This document shows positions 1 to 9,866 of a stretch of DNA of 64,000 nt, in pieces. Positions within the stretch are counted from its first letter, which is position 1. Each line of letters starts with the position of its first letter. This DNA comes from Verticillium longisporum. Lineage: Eukaryota > Ascomycota > Sordariomycetes > Glomerellales > Plectosphaerellaceae. The position numbers and the translations under genes are program-made. Below the pieces are notes generated by a model that worked only from the letters and a program-made list of their open reading frames with translations, was not told the origin of the DNA and ran no database searches. The stretch lies in assembly GCA_019188255.1 (NCBI GenBank), contig JAETXT010000005.1, forward strand, positions 5,208,001 to 5,272,000, given 5' to 3'.

Positions 1-750
1 AAGGCAACAATCAAGATGGCCAACTCGACTGGAGGTTTTGACTCTGTCGTTCAGCGTAAGAGCAAGGAAGGCCGCATAGATTGGAACTCGACCAGCGGCG
101 ACGGGTCATCGACAGCAAATGGCCCGCGGCGGAGACAGCCCTCGCGGCCCCAGCAAACCCATTTTCAAATGGACCTGTCGTTGTCTGACGGTCTTTCGTC
201 GCCAAGTCAGTCCGTCGGGGGCGAGCTTCCACCGACACAGTCGCCAGTCACGTCCCGCTCCAAGACGTTCGAGGCAGATCCCTTCAGCCTCCTCCCCCGC
301 CAGCAGCGCGCCCAGGCCAGTCCCTCCGACGTCTCGCACGATCCGACCATGGTCCCGTCCCCGACTCTTCTCCGCCGGGACACGAACAGCTCGTATCACG
401 CGCCGACGCCGTATCAGTCGGTGCCCAGCGTGTCGAACACGAAGATGGAGTATCCCGACTCAAACATGGTGGACTTTTTCCAGAGCCTGCAGCAGATGGA
501 GGGAGGCCCCGGCAACGGCGGCGGCAACAACAATGGCGGCGGCGACATGGCGTCGGCAGCGGCGGGCAACGGGGCCGACATGGCCCAGCAGCAGCTCGAT
601 CTTGGGTTCGGCATCAACTGGGACAACCTGCATCATGACTTTAGCGAGGGGCAGCAAATGAACCTATTTGATGGGTTTTTCTTTGGGGGTCAGCAAAACG
701 GGAGCGGCGCCAATGGGAACGGCAATGGCAACGGCGCCAACGGTGCGTGA
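1..750 (+). CDS. C-terminal part of a probable fungal transcription factor (5' truncated by window edge)
   Basis: The reading frame is open from the first base, so this is the 3' end of a longer gene; the Met at position 16 is internal. The visible 249 residues are low complexity: Ser/Pro-rich stretches, Gln-rich segments, a Gly/Asn run around residue 165, and an acidic/aromatic tail (WDNLHHDF, then NLFDGFFFGG). Such tails are typical activation regions of Zn2Cys6 or other fungal regulators, which are nuclear. No DNA-binding domain is visible here, so the assignment rests on composition only. It could also be another disordered nuclear protein. It converges with the NTF2-like gene downstream. 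Confidence 0.5.
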   Translation, partial: KATIKMANSTGGFDSVVQRKSKEGRIDWNSTSGDGSSTANGPRRRQPSRPQQTHFQMDLSLSDGLSSPSQSVGGELPPTQSPVTSRSKTFEADPFSLLPRQQRAQASPSDVSHDPTMVPSPTLLRRDTNSSYHAPTPYQSVPSVSNTKMEYPDSNMVDFFQSLQQMEGGPGNGGGNNNGGGDMASAAAGNGADMAQQQLDLGFGINWDNLHHDFSEGQQMNLFDGFFFGGQQNGSGANGNGNGNGANGA

Positions 751-1142
751 TGATTCCGGCGGGAGAGAGAGATTCACCGGGAAAGCAAGGCGGACGGGCA
801 GCCAGCATGTCGGGGTGTAAAGTACATACGGTCAGGGAGAGGCAGAGAGAAAAGGAGGACGACAAGGAGGAGGAAATACCCATTGAGGTAGAGAGACATG
901 TGCATATTTTTCTGGAATGAATGATGACTGATGGGGCGATGGTTTCGCCCTGACTGGAAGTGTCACAGGAGATCTGCATGCGTCGTGTCTGCCAGCACAT
1001 TGTGTCTATCTGATTTCTCTCTTTGACATGGAATCTTGCTTCGTGGCAATGTGCATTATCCTTCTCCGACTCGTTTATGCTGCCGAGTCATCGCTCCCTC
1101 CGTCTTCCCCCTTTGCCTTTCGGGTCCAAAGAGCACGTCACC
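751..1142. other. convergent intergenic region
   Basis: 392 bp between two convergent genes. It probably holds both 3' UTRs. It contains purine-rich stretches (GGAGGACGACAAGGAGG) but no gene, tRNA or repeat I can support. Confidence 0.5.
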
Positions 1143-1939
1143 TCAGAGGTCCTTTGACCCCTTGACCTCGCCGCTGTGGACGTCAAGCCACGACACGGGC
1201 GCCAGCACGACGGCCCCGACGACGCTCAGCAGCGTGGCAAAGACCTGCCAGGCGGCCAGCAGCGGGGCGCCGACCCAGGGGACGAGAAACTTGAGCCACT
1301 CGGTCGTCTGGTAGAGGTCCTCCTGCGCCGTGATAAAGTAGCGCTGCTTGCCGGCGGCACCGTTGGCGGGCACGCCGACGGCCTCGTTCTCGGGGCCGGG
1401 GGAGCCGGCGCCGGCGCGGATGGGCAGGAGGCCGCCGGTGGTGTGGACGTCGTGGGGCGCGGGGCGGTGGTCGAGGTGGAGGACGGTGGTGAGGCGGATG
1501 CGCGGGGTGTAGAAGGGGAGGAAGAAGAAGGTGAAGGCCTGGGTGATCTGGAGGTAGAGGAGGTTCTGCTTCTGGTCGTGGACGGCGGAGCTTATGTCCA
1601 CGTCGATGTGGGGCGAGAGGATGCGGTACCAGCGGTAGATGAAGAGCATGGCGCGGCGCGTGCTGACGGGGGAGTCGGGCAGGAAGGGCAGGGAGTTGGT
1701 GGGGATGGAGAGGGCGCGGCAGAAGGGGTGGGCGAAGGTCGCGTCGGGGGTGAAGTATGTCTCGAGAGTCTGCTGCTGCTCGGCCGGTGTGCCCTGGGTG
1801 AGGGACTTGATGATGGGGCGGATTTCCTTGACTGACAGGGAGGGGGCGTGGTGGTTAGTGATGATGGATGCAGGCGAGGGGGAGAGGCGCGGGAGATCTG
1901 CGCAATGGTCAATGGTGGGAGCCTACCTGGGTGATCCAT
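1143..1939 (-). CDS. SigF-like NTF2-like family membrane protein
   Basis: Two exons: 1939..1927 and 1831..1143, with a 95-bp GTAGGC...CTGTCAG intron after codon 4. The start MDHP followed by V-KEIRPII and then a YFTPDATFAHPFCR motif matches the fungal family annotated as SigF-like NTF2-like proteins (from memory). The middle is an NTF2-like alpha/beta region (residues about 10-140) with aromatic-rich strands such as LLYLQITQAFTFFFLPFY. The C-terminus has a membrane-prone segment, about WVGAPLLAAWQVFATLLSVV. No catalytic residues are evident, and the biochemical function is not established. The 219-residue open frame on the other strand is a GC-driven shadow. Confidence 0.7.
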
Positions 1940-3420
1940 GGCTGCGACGGAGAGGAGTGGTTTGGATGGTGTGGCAGTCGGTGTTGCTCGGGTTGATGAA
2001 GGCAGTGCGTCTCGGGGTGAAGGGTGTGGAACGATGTTAAAGGATGAGACCCGAGGGCGTCACATGTTAGATATACTCATTCGAAGCCAAGATGGTGCTC
2101 GCCAACGTGCAATTGACGTCGACGAGACAGCGCAAGTACCTCTACCTCACTTAGTACACGCGGCAGGTGGTAGAGCTTATGGAGAGAGAGAGAGCTCCCC
2201 ACTGTGAAGGCACGGAAGGCAGGTGTGAGGTGGAAGTGATGTCATTCCAGGCGCCATGTTGGGACCTTGGGGGCACTCGTCATTGCATGTGAAAAGCTGT
2301 CTAGTGGGCCGTCAACTACAATTCTTCTTAGTGCCTTGTTCATCACCTCTTCTGCCCTCCCAACTCATATCTCCTGTCGACGGCCTCGTGTGCAATACAG
2401 TCATGGCTCTGCTTGGTGGACGGGAAGCTCAGGGCTGGCGTGACATGTGCGTGTGTGCCTCTGGGTGGACTGCTGATGTGACAACAGCAGTAAGATCCGA
2501 TCATGAGAAACGTCGTTCAGATCTATAGTCAATTGGAAAACGGGACAGCTGAGCGAGTCTCAACGTGCAGCGACGAGTCTCAACGTGCAGCGACGAGTCT
2601 CAACGTGCAGCGACATGGTCATCACCAGCATTGACATGCAGGCTGGATGGAGTTGAGGCTCAATTGACTGAGAAGCAGCTTGCACTCTTTGCTGGGGGTC
2701 ATTGCCATTTTGAGACCAAGCAGAGTGGATCCCGCGGTTGCTGGGCGGGCGCTTATTACTTGCAGGTGCAGGAAAGACTGGGACGGAAAGACCCTCCAGA
2801 GTGTACATGTGCACTTGCCCATGTTGCAAGGGCCCGTGCACCGATCCTTCCCAGCCCCCCCTCGATCGTCCCCTCGTTTCCGCCCAAGTGCCCGCCTATG
2901 TACGCTCTTGGCTCACTCGCTGAGCAGCGACGCCCTGCCAACCATTACTTTGTTTGCTTCCGGCCCCCCGCCCACAATGATCCTTCAATCAGACATCCCA
3001 CCATCGACGCCTCATCCTCTCCCCCCTCCTCCGATCCTGTTGTCTTACATCCATCTCCTCCCAAAGGCTCAGGGGCGCCGCCTAGCTGGCTGTCCGCTCA
3101 TTTCTTGTTCGGCCTGCAGCAGCCAGGACGATCTACCGTCGACGCTGCACTTGACTGTGACACCAACCTACCTACCTGCCTTGCTCTCGCTCAAGAGCCC
3201 AACGTCATCCTCTGTCGCAAGCCATCGCTAGTGCTTCGCCATCCTTGCCCGCAATAACGATCTCGACTTGCGACAATCGCCGAGGTATTCTATCGGACAA
3301 TCGACTCAAATTCGTGATCGCATTGCCGATTCCGAGCGTTCCTGACCAGTCGCAAATCATTGCAACCCGTCGCATGCATCTCGAAACTCGGCGCGTACCC
3401 TGACAGCCTCGCCGCCCATC
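1940..3420. other. intergenic region with a short tandem repeat
   Basis: 1.48 kb between divergently oriented genes. Apart from the 20-bp tandem repeat at 2555-2614, I see no gene. The open frames at 2565-3257 and 2680-3231 are pyrimidine-rich and unlike any protein family. The stretch 2860-3400 is C/T-rich, as is usual for fungal promoters and 5' UTRs, and probably serves the downstream membrane-protein gene. Confidence 0.5.
2555..2614. repeat. 20-bp tandem repeat, three perfect copies
   Basis: The unit GAGTCTCAACGTGCAGCGAC occurs three times head to tail (2555-2574, 2575-2594, 2595-2614) with no mismatch. It is intergenic. Confidence 0.95.
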
Positions 3421-4050
3421 ATGCCGCCTCCAAACCTCGCCCTCCGCCAGATCCCCTCCTCCATCCTCGACCAGCTTTCCCTCCCTCACCCTGCCGGCAC
3501 CGGCCCCAGCGACTCGACCCCTATCCTCCCCCGCCAAAACTCTGACCCCGAAGTCATCGTGCCCGCGACCTATGGCGGCACCAATAGCGGCCTCGAGCCC
3601 GCCGCCGTGGCCGGCATCACCCTCGGCGCCGTAGCCGGCTTTCTCCTTCTCGTCTACGTCCTGTACATGTGCGCCAATGGCGTCGGGCCCAGCGCAGACT
3701 ACCGCTCCTCGACCTACGGCGCCTCCACGCTCTCCGTGCGCCACCGCTCGCGCAGCCGGGCGCACCGCCATCAGAGCCGCGGTCCAAGTCGTGCGCGCGT
3801 CGTCGCCACCGAGAGAGTCAGGGTCAGAGAGAGCGGAGTGGGCACGCCGTTTGTGGTCGACGCCGAACCCGTTCCCATGCGGGAGAGGACGCGGTCGGTT
3901 AGCAGGGCGCCGCCTCCGCCGCGGGTAGTCGATGACGACGATGATGAGGTTGTTGTCATTGAGGAGCACACGCCGCCGAGGAGGAGTCGCAGACACAGCC
4001 GGAGAGGGAGCGGAGCGTATGATGATCGGAGGAGAAGTCGGGACTACTAG
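3421..4050 (+). CDS. single-pass membrane protein with Arg/Ser-rich cytoplasmic tail, conserved hypothetical
   Basis: Uninterrupted 209-residue frame. Residues 1-60 are Pro/Ser-rich, and a single hydrophobic helix lies at about residues 62-84 (AGITLGAVAGFLLLVYVLYM). It is followed by a basic tail rich in SR, RSR and RRS dipeptides, an acidic patch (VVDDDDDEVVVIEEH, about residue 165) and a final RRRSRDY. No enzymatic motif is visible. The layout (short extracellular part, one helix, charged tail) fits a plasma-membrane or ER sensor-like protein, but function is unknown. The opposite-strand 314-residue open frame is a shadow. Confidence 0.7.
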   Translation: MPPPNLALRQIPSSILDQLSLPHPAGTGPSDSTPILPRQNSDPEVIVPATYGGTNSGLEPAAVAGITLGAVAGFLLLVYVLYMCANGVGPSADYRSSTYGASTLSVRHRSRSRAHRHQSRGPSRARVVATERVRVRESGVGTPFVVDAEPVPMRERTRSVSRAPPPPRVVDDDDDEVVVIEEHTPPRRSRRHSRRGSGAYDDRRRSRDY

Positions 4051-5019
4051 GCTGCGCGCACGAGCCTGGCGAGTTGACTGGAGGCGTAGCAGCGTTTTGG
4101 AGCGAATCTTTTGGTACATATGCGCAGTGCTATGGGCGTCGATGTGCAATTCAGTGTCTGTATGGGACGGACACTAGGTTTGGGATATTTCTTTAGGAGC
4201 GTCCAAGGGTTCAAGGGCGTGTGTGAAGGATGGAATGTACGCATACATGATGGTGCAAGGGCTGCTGTGCAAATGCAGTTCTTATTTGACACCTCGGAAT
4301 AGTTGGCTTCAGTTAGATCCCTCCTGTAGCTTGTTGGAGCCTCTTCAATTGAATACAAGTGATGCAAAATGACACTCAAGAGACTCATTGCTTTGCTGGT
4401 TGGACAGGTACTTCAGTCCATCTCCAGTAAGCTTGCACTGAGAACGGACTTTGGAAAGCGTTGGCTTTGGTACAGGTGGGGAAGCCGGAGACTTTTGGCC
4501 TCGCCTTTGGGATCTGTCCGGTCATGCCCGCAGCTTACGCCGATCGCCAGACTCTACTCAGACGACTGCTCGGAGACTTACAACGGAATTATGACGGAGA
4601 GCACGCTCCCTGAAGTTCGTATGGACTATGTATAGGCCCGCTTCGCATCGATGCTCTGGGTGGGATACGTTTTGGTTTCCCATTGATCAATACCAAGATA
4701 CTCTCAAAACTGCACTGCAGACAGTATTCGAAACCGGCTATCTCTACTCTCACAACGACATTTCTTCATCCTGTCCATGGTTAAATTTTCATCCAGCCCA
4801 GCATCGCACACTGTCAGCCACTGAAAACACAGCATCAAATTCTTGTTGCATGTTCGGGTCATCTGTCTCGGGGTAATCACAAGACATTGCGCAACAAAAA
4901 GCTGCAGCCTGGGCTACTTATACGGCAGCCTGCCCCTCCCCGTCCGGACCACTGTCAAGACGCGTACCTCTGCATCGTTCAACGCCCTGCCCCCTCCCCC
5001 GCTCAGGTGAAAAGCTCAA
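4051..5019. other. intergenic region
   Basis: 969 bp between two plus-strand genes. The short open frames at 4369-4635 and 4628-4876 resemble nothing known and have no conserved composition. The last 100 bp are C-rich, consistent with a promoter or 5' UTR of the GFA-domain gene. Confidence 0.5.
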
Positions 5020-6031
5020 GTGAATGGCATGGCTGATCTCACTACCTACCGCGGCAATTGCCACTGCGGTGCATTCGTCTTCGAGGTCGACCTTCCCGTC
5101 CTCACCTCCGTCACCGAGTGCAACTGCAGCATCTGTCGCCGGAAGGGGTACATTGGGGACTTCCCCATTAGCCGCGACGTCTTCCGCGTCGTCAAAGGCA
5201 ACGAGGACGACCTAGCAGTGTATGAGTTCGGGGCCAAGAAGTTCCAGCACAGGTTTTGCGCCACCTGCGGCACGGCCGTCATCATGAGCGTCAAAAGCGA
5301 CGCCTCCATCATGGCGTTGAATGTACACGTGCTGCAGGGAGTGGATACCTGGGCGCTGGAGAAGAAGCGGTGCGTGTCGTTCTGCGGCGGGGGGTCCTCC
5401 GACAGAGAGGGATGCTGACGCAGTCTTGCAGCTTTGATGGCGCGTCGACTGATCCCAAGCCCGCGCCCCGGACGTACGACGGCCCGCCGCCGGAGATGGT
5501 AGACGGGGGCAAGCTGTACACAGGCAGTTGCCACTGTGGCGCCGTGCAGGTCGCGCTCGCGAGCAAGCCTCTCGATGAGAGCTTTCCCGACGGCATTGGC
5601 GAGTGTAACTGCAGTATCTGCGAAAGGGTTAGAAACTTCCCCGAGCCTTCCCTGTACTCCTAAAATGTGGCACCTCGAGGTGGACGGCTAACATGTGTTT
5701 CCAGAATGCGTACATCTGGGTGTGGCCGATGCGTGAACAAGTGGTTCTTTTCGGAGACGAGAAGAACATCTCGCGCTACGAGTTTGGCAAGAAAAACATG
5801 GGCAAGATGTTTTGCCGCATATGCAGCGTGCACATGACCAACTTTGCCGCCGAAAAGTCGGAGGAAGAGCTCGCTGTCATGTCTGGCGAGGAGCGTGCGT
5901 ACTTTGAAGGGGGTAAGGCGCGGCATCCCGTCAACCTGCGGGTGATCGACGGTTTGGATCTGGATGTTCTTCGAGGCAAGATCACGCGGATCAAGGGGGC
6001 CGAGGCGCCGCCAAAATATGTAAACCCTTAA
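5020..6031 (+). CDS. tandem GFA/CENP-V domain protein
   Basis: Three exons: 5020..5369, 5432..5627 and 5705..6031 (290 residues). Both introns keep the frame (GTGCGT...TTGCAG and GTTAGA...TTCCAG). Two copies of the zinc-binding GFA (glutathione-dependent formaldehyde-activating) fold are present. Copy one has GNCHCGAFVFEV, CNCSICRRKGY and FCATCGT; copy two has GSCHCGAVQVAL, CNCSICER and FCRICSVHM. The Cys-X-Cys, Cys-X-X-Cys and Cys-X-X-Cys ligand sets are complete in both, although the last motif of copy two lacks the usual TCG. The corresponding intron falls right after the CNCSIC motif in copy two. Members of this family are cytosolic; activity on S-hydroxymethylglutathione is established for only a few, so the substrate here is unknown. 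An alternative start is Met4. Confidence 0.88.
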
Positions 6032-6461
6032 AGTCAAGCAGGATGGCATGAGGGGTTGATGCCAGGAAGCAGATGAACGCTTTTCCCCTGGCAACATTCT
6101 TCCCAGAGGAAACGCCTGTTTTTGAACAACTATGCTTTGTTCCTGGTGCTGCTTTGATGGGATCTCTAGCAATTATGAGCAGCTTGACCAAGTCAAAGCA
6201 TTGAAGGGACACAGCAGTTGTGAGTCTTCAAATTTGTGCACTAGTTTGCTGGGCAGATATTCCAACACATGTTCCAACATGTTGAAGGGGGCAGGTGCCT
6301 CAGCAGCGCTTGTCCGGCGACACCGTTTGGATGCTTGCTGTTGTTTCTACTCGGAAGACGCGCTTTCGGAAGTGAGATGCCATCTCTTGTAGCGAAGTAA
6401 GGTGTGCCCGTCCGGCCGACAATCTTGTGTCGATGATCAACCATCGATACCAGAGACACCT
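6032..6461. other. convergent intergenic region
   Basis: 430 bp between the GFA-domain gene and the AlkB-like gene, both ending here. No gene or repeat is visible; it presumably contains the two 3' UTRs. Confidence 0.5.
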
Positions 6462-7742
6462 CTACGCACCTGGCTTACACAGCGGATTCCCATCGTCATC
6501 GAATCGGGCCCACTGAAAGAACGAGCATCCCTCCTTGCCGGGAACGTTGCCACCATGGCACATCCAGAAGTACTTTCCGTAGTTTTCCTTCTTTCTCTGT
6601 ACCACACGAAGAATACATGGAATGCGGCAGTCACACTTGGGTGTCGAGTTGGGATGCATGTTGGCCTTGTAGTCTCGGTATGTAATGTTGATCCGCCGGT
6701 TACCAGCAATGGGGTGCGGATCGATGGACTGTGCCGGCGCAATGCTGTGCTTCCACTCCTCTTGCATCTCGGCATGCATGACGAGGAGCGAATTGTGCGG
6801 AAGATGAATCGCAACCTGGCCTTCTGCATCGGGGTCTTCCGAGACGTTGTCGGGATCTTTGGGGACAATCTTGCGCACTCTGAACTCCCGAGCCACGCCA
6901 AGAGATATGGAGCCGATGACGGCACGGGGGCCGAGGTAGGTGAGCTGGTCGCTGTGCCAGCCGACGTTTTGTTGGGGACCATTGTAGCAGTTGACAAAGG
7001 CTGAGTTGGGCACCCAAGGTTTGGGAGACTGATAGCGCAATTTCTTGCCACCGGGATACCTTGTCTTGATTCTCGTTTGCATCTCGCGGTTCACAGCGTC
7101 CTGGACCTTGGGCTTGACGAGTGCAAGCTGGGGTGTGATGCGACGTACGTTGGTGAGTCTGGCGCCATTGTAGAGGAACTCTGTCTTCTGCGCTCGCAGT
7201 TCGTCATAGCTTTCGACGTAGAAGCTAGAAGTGTGCGGACTCGCGACGACGTTGTCGAAAAGCTGAAAGGTGATCTTCTCGAAAGACTTGGATTCCTCGA
7301 GCAACTCGGCAAGAAGACTATTCGCTTCATCGGGAGGCAGGAAGTTGTGAATGATGGTGCATGGGGTGTGCTCTGCAATGTCGTTTGGATCATAAAGGTG
7401 CAGAGTAGCACCTTTTCTGGATATGAGCTTCTTCTTCGAAGGCTGGCCGCCATCGTCGTCTTGGGCGCCGACGGCAAAGTGTTTCAGGGAGCTTTGAGCG
7501 CCCATGACGCCGCTGGCTTTCCTCTGGGCTCGTGGCACCTTTAATGCCACTGAGGCTTCCGTGACCGAGCCGTTGTGGGCCAGAAGAAATTCTAGGAGTG
7601 TGTCCTGGTCAAGACTGGGATGCAGCGACGACAGCAGTGCCAGTTTAAGATCTGTTGGTTCGTCGTCATCATCGTCATGTCCATGTGGCAAGTCCTGAGG
7701 AGGACTGAGCTTGCGCTTCTTTCTGACAATAAAGGCGTCCAT
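6462..7742 (-). CDS. AlkB-like 2-oxoglutarate/Fe(II) dioxygenase with CUE-like N-terminus and GRF zinc finger
   Basis: Intronless, 426 residues, starting at a true ATG. Domains in order: a CUE-like ubiquitin-binding helical segment (about 33-72, LALLSSLHPSLDQDTLLEFLL); an AlkB dioxygenase core (about 110-360) with iron ligands H263 and D265 in GWHSDQ and H332 in EWKHSIAP, and a 2-oxoglutarate-binding RRINITYR (349-356); and a C-terminal GRF zinc finger (about 368-412) with Cys372, Cys376, Cys395 and Cys406 around a YFWMC motif. The family repairs alkylated bases in DNA or RNA by oxidative demethylation. The GRF finger, known from TOP3A, NEIL3 and APE2, suggests single-stranded nucleic-acid binding. 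It is divergent from PEX7 across 386 bp. Confidence 0.92.
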   Translation of the reverse strand: MDAFIVRKKRKLSPPQDLPHGHDDDDDEPTDLKLALLSSLHPSLDQDTLLEFLLAHNGSVTEASVALKVPRAQRKASGVMGAQSSLKHFAVGAQDDDGGQPSKKKLISRKGATLHLYDPNDIAEHTPCTIIHNFLPPDEANSLLAELLEESKSFEKITFQLFDNVVASPHTSSFYVESYDELRAQKTEFLYNGARLTNVRRITPQLALVKPKVQDAVNREMQTRIKTRYPGGKKLRYQSPKPWVPNSAFVNCYNGPQQNVGWHSDQLTYLGPRAVIGSISLGVAREFRVRKIVPKDPDNVSEDPDAEGQVAIHLPHNSLLVMHAEMQEEWKHSIAPAQSIDPHPIAGNRRINITYRDYKANMHPNSTPKCDCRIPCILRVVQRKKENYGKYFWMCHGGNVPGKEGCSFFQWARFDDDGNPLCKPGA

Positions 7743-8128
7743 GATGATTTTTCAGAACAGAAAACGATCGTGCTGGTCATCGGGTTCAAGCTGAAAACCA
7801 AAAACCAAGACCGTCCGCTGATCGAGTCGCAAATGTCGTTCTCGTCGTGGAAAGGGAGTGGGTGCATCTATCGAGGCCCCGCTTTGGGCATGTGAAGAAG
7901 CCCCACGCTCGCGAAGTAGCCACGAGAACACGTGACGCGGGGTCTGCGACAGCCCCTCCAAAGGTGCATCGCCTTGTCATATGCGCCGGTCAACCGAGGT
8001 CCCTCCGTCTGACCGTGACATCACGGCCGAACCCCCCTACTGCCGTGCCCCGACAGCTTCTGACCCCAACCCTCGACCCAATTCCCCGGCGTGCCTTTGG
8101 CAAAGGTAGGCAGCTCTTCTCGAAAACC
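7743..8128. promoter_or_regulatory. divergent promoter region of the AlkB-like gene and PEX7
   Basis: 386 bp separate the two start codons. A frame open on the plus strand runs into PEX7 but has no family resemblance before the MLEF start, so it is taken as 5' leader. C-rich tracts (8030-8090) precede the PEX7 start. Confidence 0.45.
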
Positions 8129-9302
8129 ATGTCGATGCTGGAGTTTCGGACGCAAGGGTTCAATCCCTATGCTGTCAAGTATTCCCCCTACAACGACTCG
8201 CGCCTAGCTGTCGCAACATCGGCAAATTATGGCATCGTCGGCAACGGGCGCGTCTTTGCGCTGGGGCTTACGGCACGGGGCATAGAGGTTGAACGGACGT
8301 GAGAGACCCGGAAAGACGTTGTCCAGTGCCGCAGTCGACTGACGAGTTGCAACAGCTACGACACGAACGATGCCCAATACGACCTTGCCTGGTCTGAGAT
8401 CAACGAGAACCAGCTCATCGTGGCCTGCGGTGATGGCTCAATAAAGCTCTTCGACGTCGGGGTCAAGGACTTTCCCGTCATGAACTTCCACGAACACAAG
8501 AGAGAAACATTTTCAGTGTCATGGAACCCCATCACCAAGGACACCTTTGTCTCGAGCTCGTGGGACGGCTCCATCAAGCTGGTAAGCCAAGACGCCTCCT
8601 CTCGAGCTTGGTGACCATGACCCCAGAAGCATCCGGCTGACACGTACACGCTCGCGCACAGTGGTCACCCACTCGTCAAGACTCGCTACGCACCCTGCCC
8701 ATCGGCTCGTGCACGTACAGCACGGCCTTCCAGCCCTCGAACCCCAGCATCATCTCGGCCGTCTCCTCCGACTCCCAGATCCGCATCTTCGACCTCCGGA
8801 CGCCCGCCTCGGCGCGCTACCACCTCACCTCCGCCATCCCCGTCCACACGAGCCCCCCGCCGGGGCCGCCGCCGCCGGGTGTGCCCTCGGGCCAGCCGGC
8901 CGAGATCCTGACCCACGACTGGAACAAGTACCGCGACACGGTCATCGCGACGGCGGGCGTCGATCGCGTCATCCGCACCTTTGACATTCGCAGCCCCGAC
9001 GCCGGCCCCGTCTCCGTCATGCCGGGCCACGAGTACGCCGTCCGCAGGCTGGCGTGGAGCCCGCACGCCGCCGACGTGCTGCTGAGCGCCAGCTACGACA
9101 TGACGGTGCGGCTGTGGAACGACGGCTCGGCCCAGCCGCAGGCCATGGAGGGCCCGAGGGTCGGGCGGCAGATTGGCATCATGAACAGGCATACCGAGTT
9201 CGCGACAGGCGTCGACTGGTGCCTGTTTGGGGCGGGGGGTGGGTCGCTTCCGCGGGCTGGGACGAGAGGGTCTTGCTGTGGGACGCGAATATGCTGCTGT
9301 GA
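8129..9302 (+). CDS. PEX7: PEX7, peroxisomal PTS2 import receptor (frameshift near 3' end)
   Basis: Exons 8129..8298, 8356..8581 and 8662..9302. The N-terminus MLEFRTQGFNPYAVKYSPY and the WD40 blades (FAL to VGNGRVF, KLFDV, SWDGSIKL, IRIFDLRT, IRTFDIRSPD, MTVRLWND) are diagnostic of the WD40 receptor that carries PTS2 proteins from cytosol to peroxisome. A Pro-rich insert (SPPPGPPPPGVPSGQP) sits between blades. After WCLFG the last blade (SAGWDERVLLWD) continues in another frame. The switch coincides with a six-G run at 9234-9239, and one additional base there would give a product of about 345 residues, normal for PEX7. A genuine truncation of the last blade is the alternative. Met3 may be the true start. 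Confidence 0.93.
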
Positions 9303-9866
9303 AAAGGGACATGACGGGACACGATGGATGAGGAGGCGCATTGAGCGAGGTTCAGAGTCGAGAGACGCCAAACTATGCATGGGCCAGGCGTGGAGTTGAA
9401 TTTTCGGGTAGTAGCTGGCTGAGCTGCCCAAAGTGGCACGGCCACCCCTATACTTGCGAGTCCGCATGGTCAAACCATGTGAGAGACTGAGAATCTACAA
9501 TCACTTGCCATTCTTGCACCGAATGTCATATCGATAGAAGACAGGTCAAAAACGCACACTGGGCTTGACCAGCGTTGGAACGATGTAGGTGACATCATGT
9601 CTGCTGAAGTTGGGATTCCAGAGCTCGCCTGTTCTAAAATTACACATATGCCATACAGCCGTGACCATCATCAGTCCGCCTCCAGTTGAGTCTACGCAAG
9701 CTTTTTGTTTACCCGCAGACCCCAATCCATATACCTGGACTCTTTCCGCACTGGTCCTTGCCGTGCGCCGTTGTACATGGATATTATAAATACATATGAC
9801 AGAAAGCTGGTGGTATCAATGCGGCCCTCTCTGGACCTCGCCTTACGCGTCCTGTACAGTCACCTT
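9303..9866. other. convergent intergenic region
   Basis: 564 bp between PEX7 and the helicase, both ending here. Short frames only; no feature seen beyond presumed 3' UTRs. Confidence 0.5.

Noticed and set aside
1176..1835. Plus-strand 219-residue Gly/Val/Glu-rich frame
   Set aside because: Shadow of the NTF2-like gene on the other strand.
3205..4149. Minus-strand 314-residue open frame
   Set aside because: Overlaps the single-pass membrane protein gene; the plus strand has a clean membrane helix and a complete ATG-to-stop frame.
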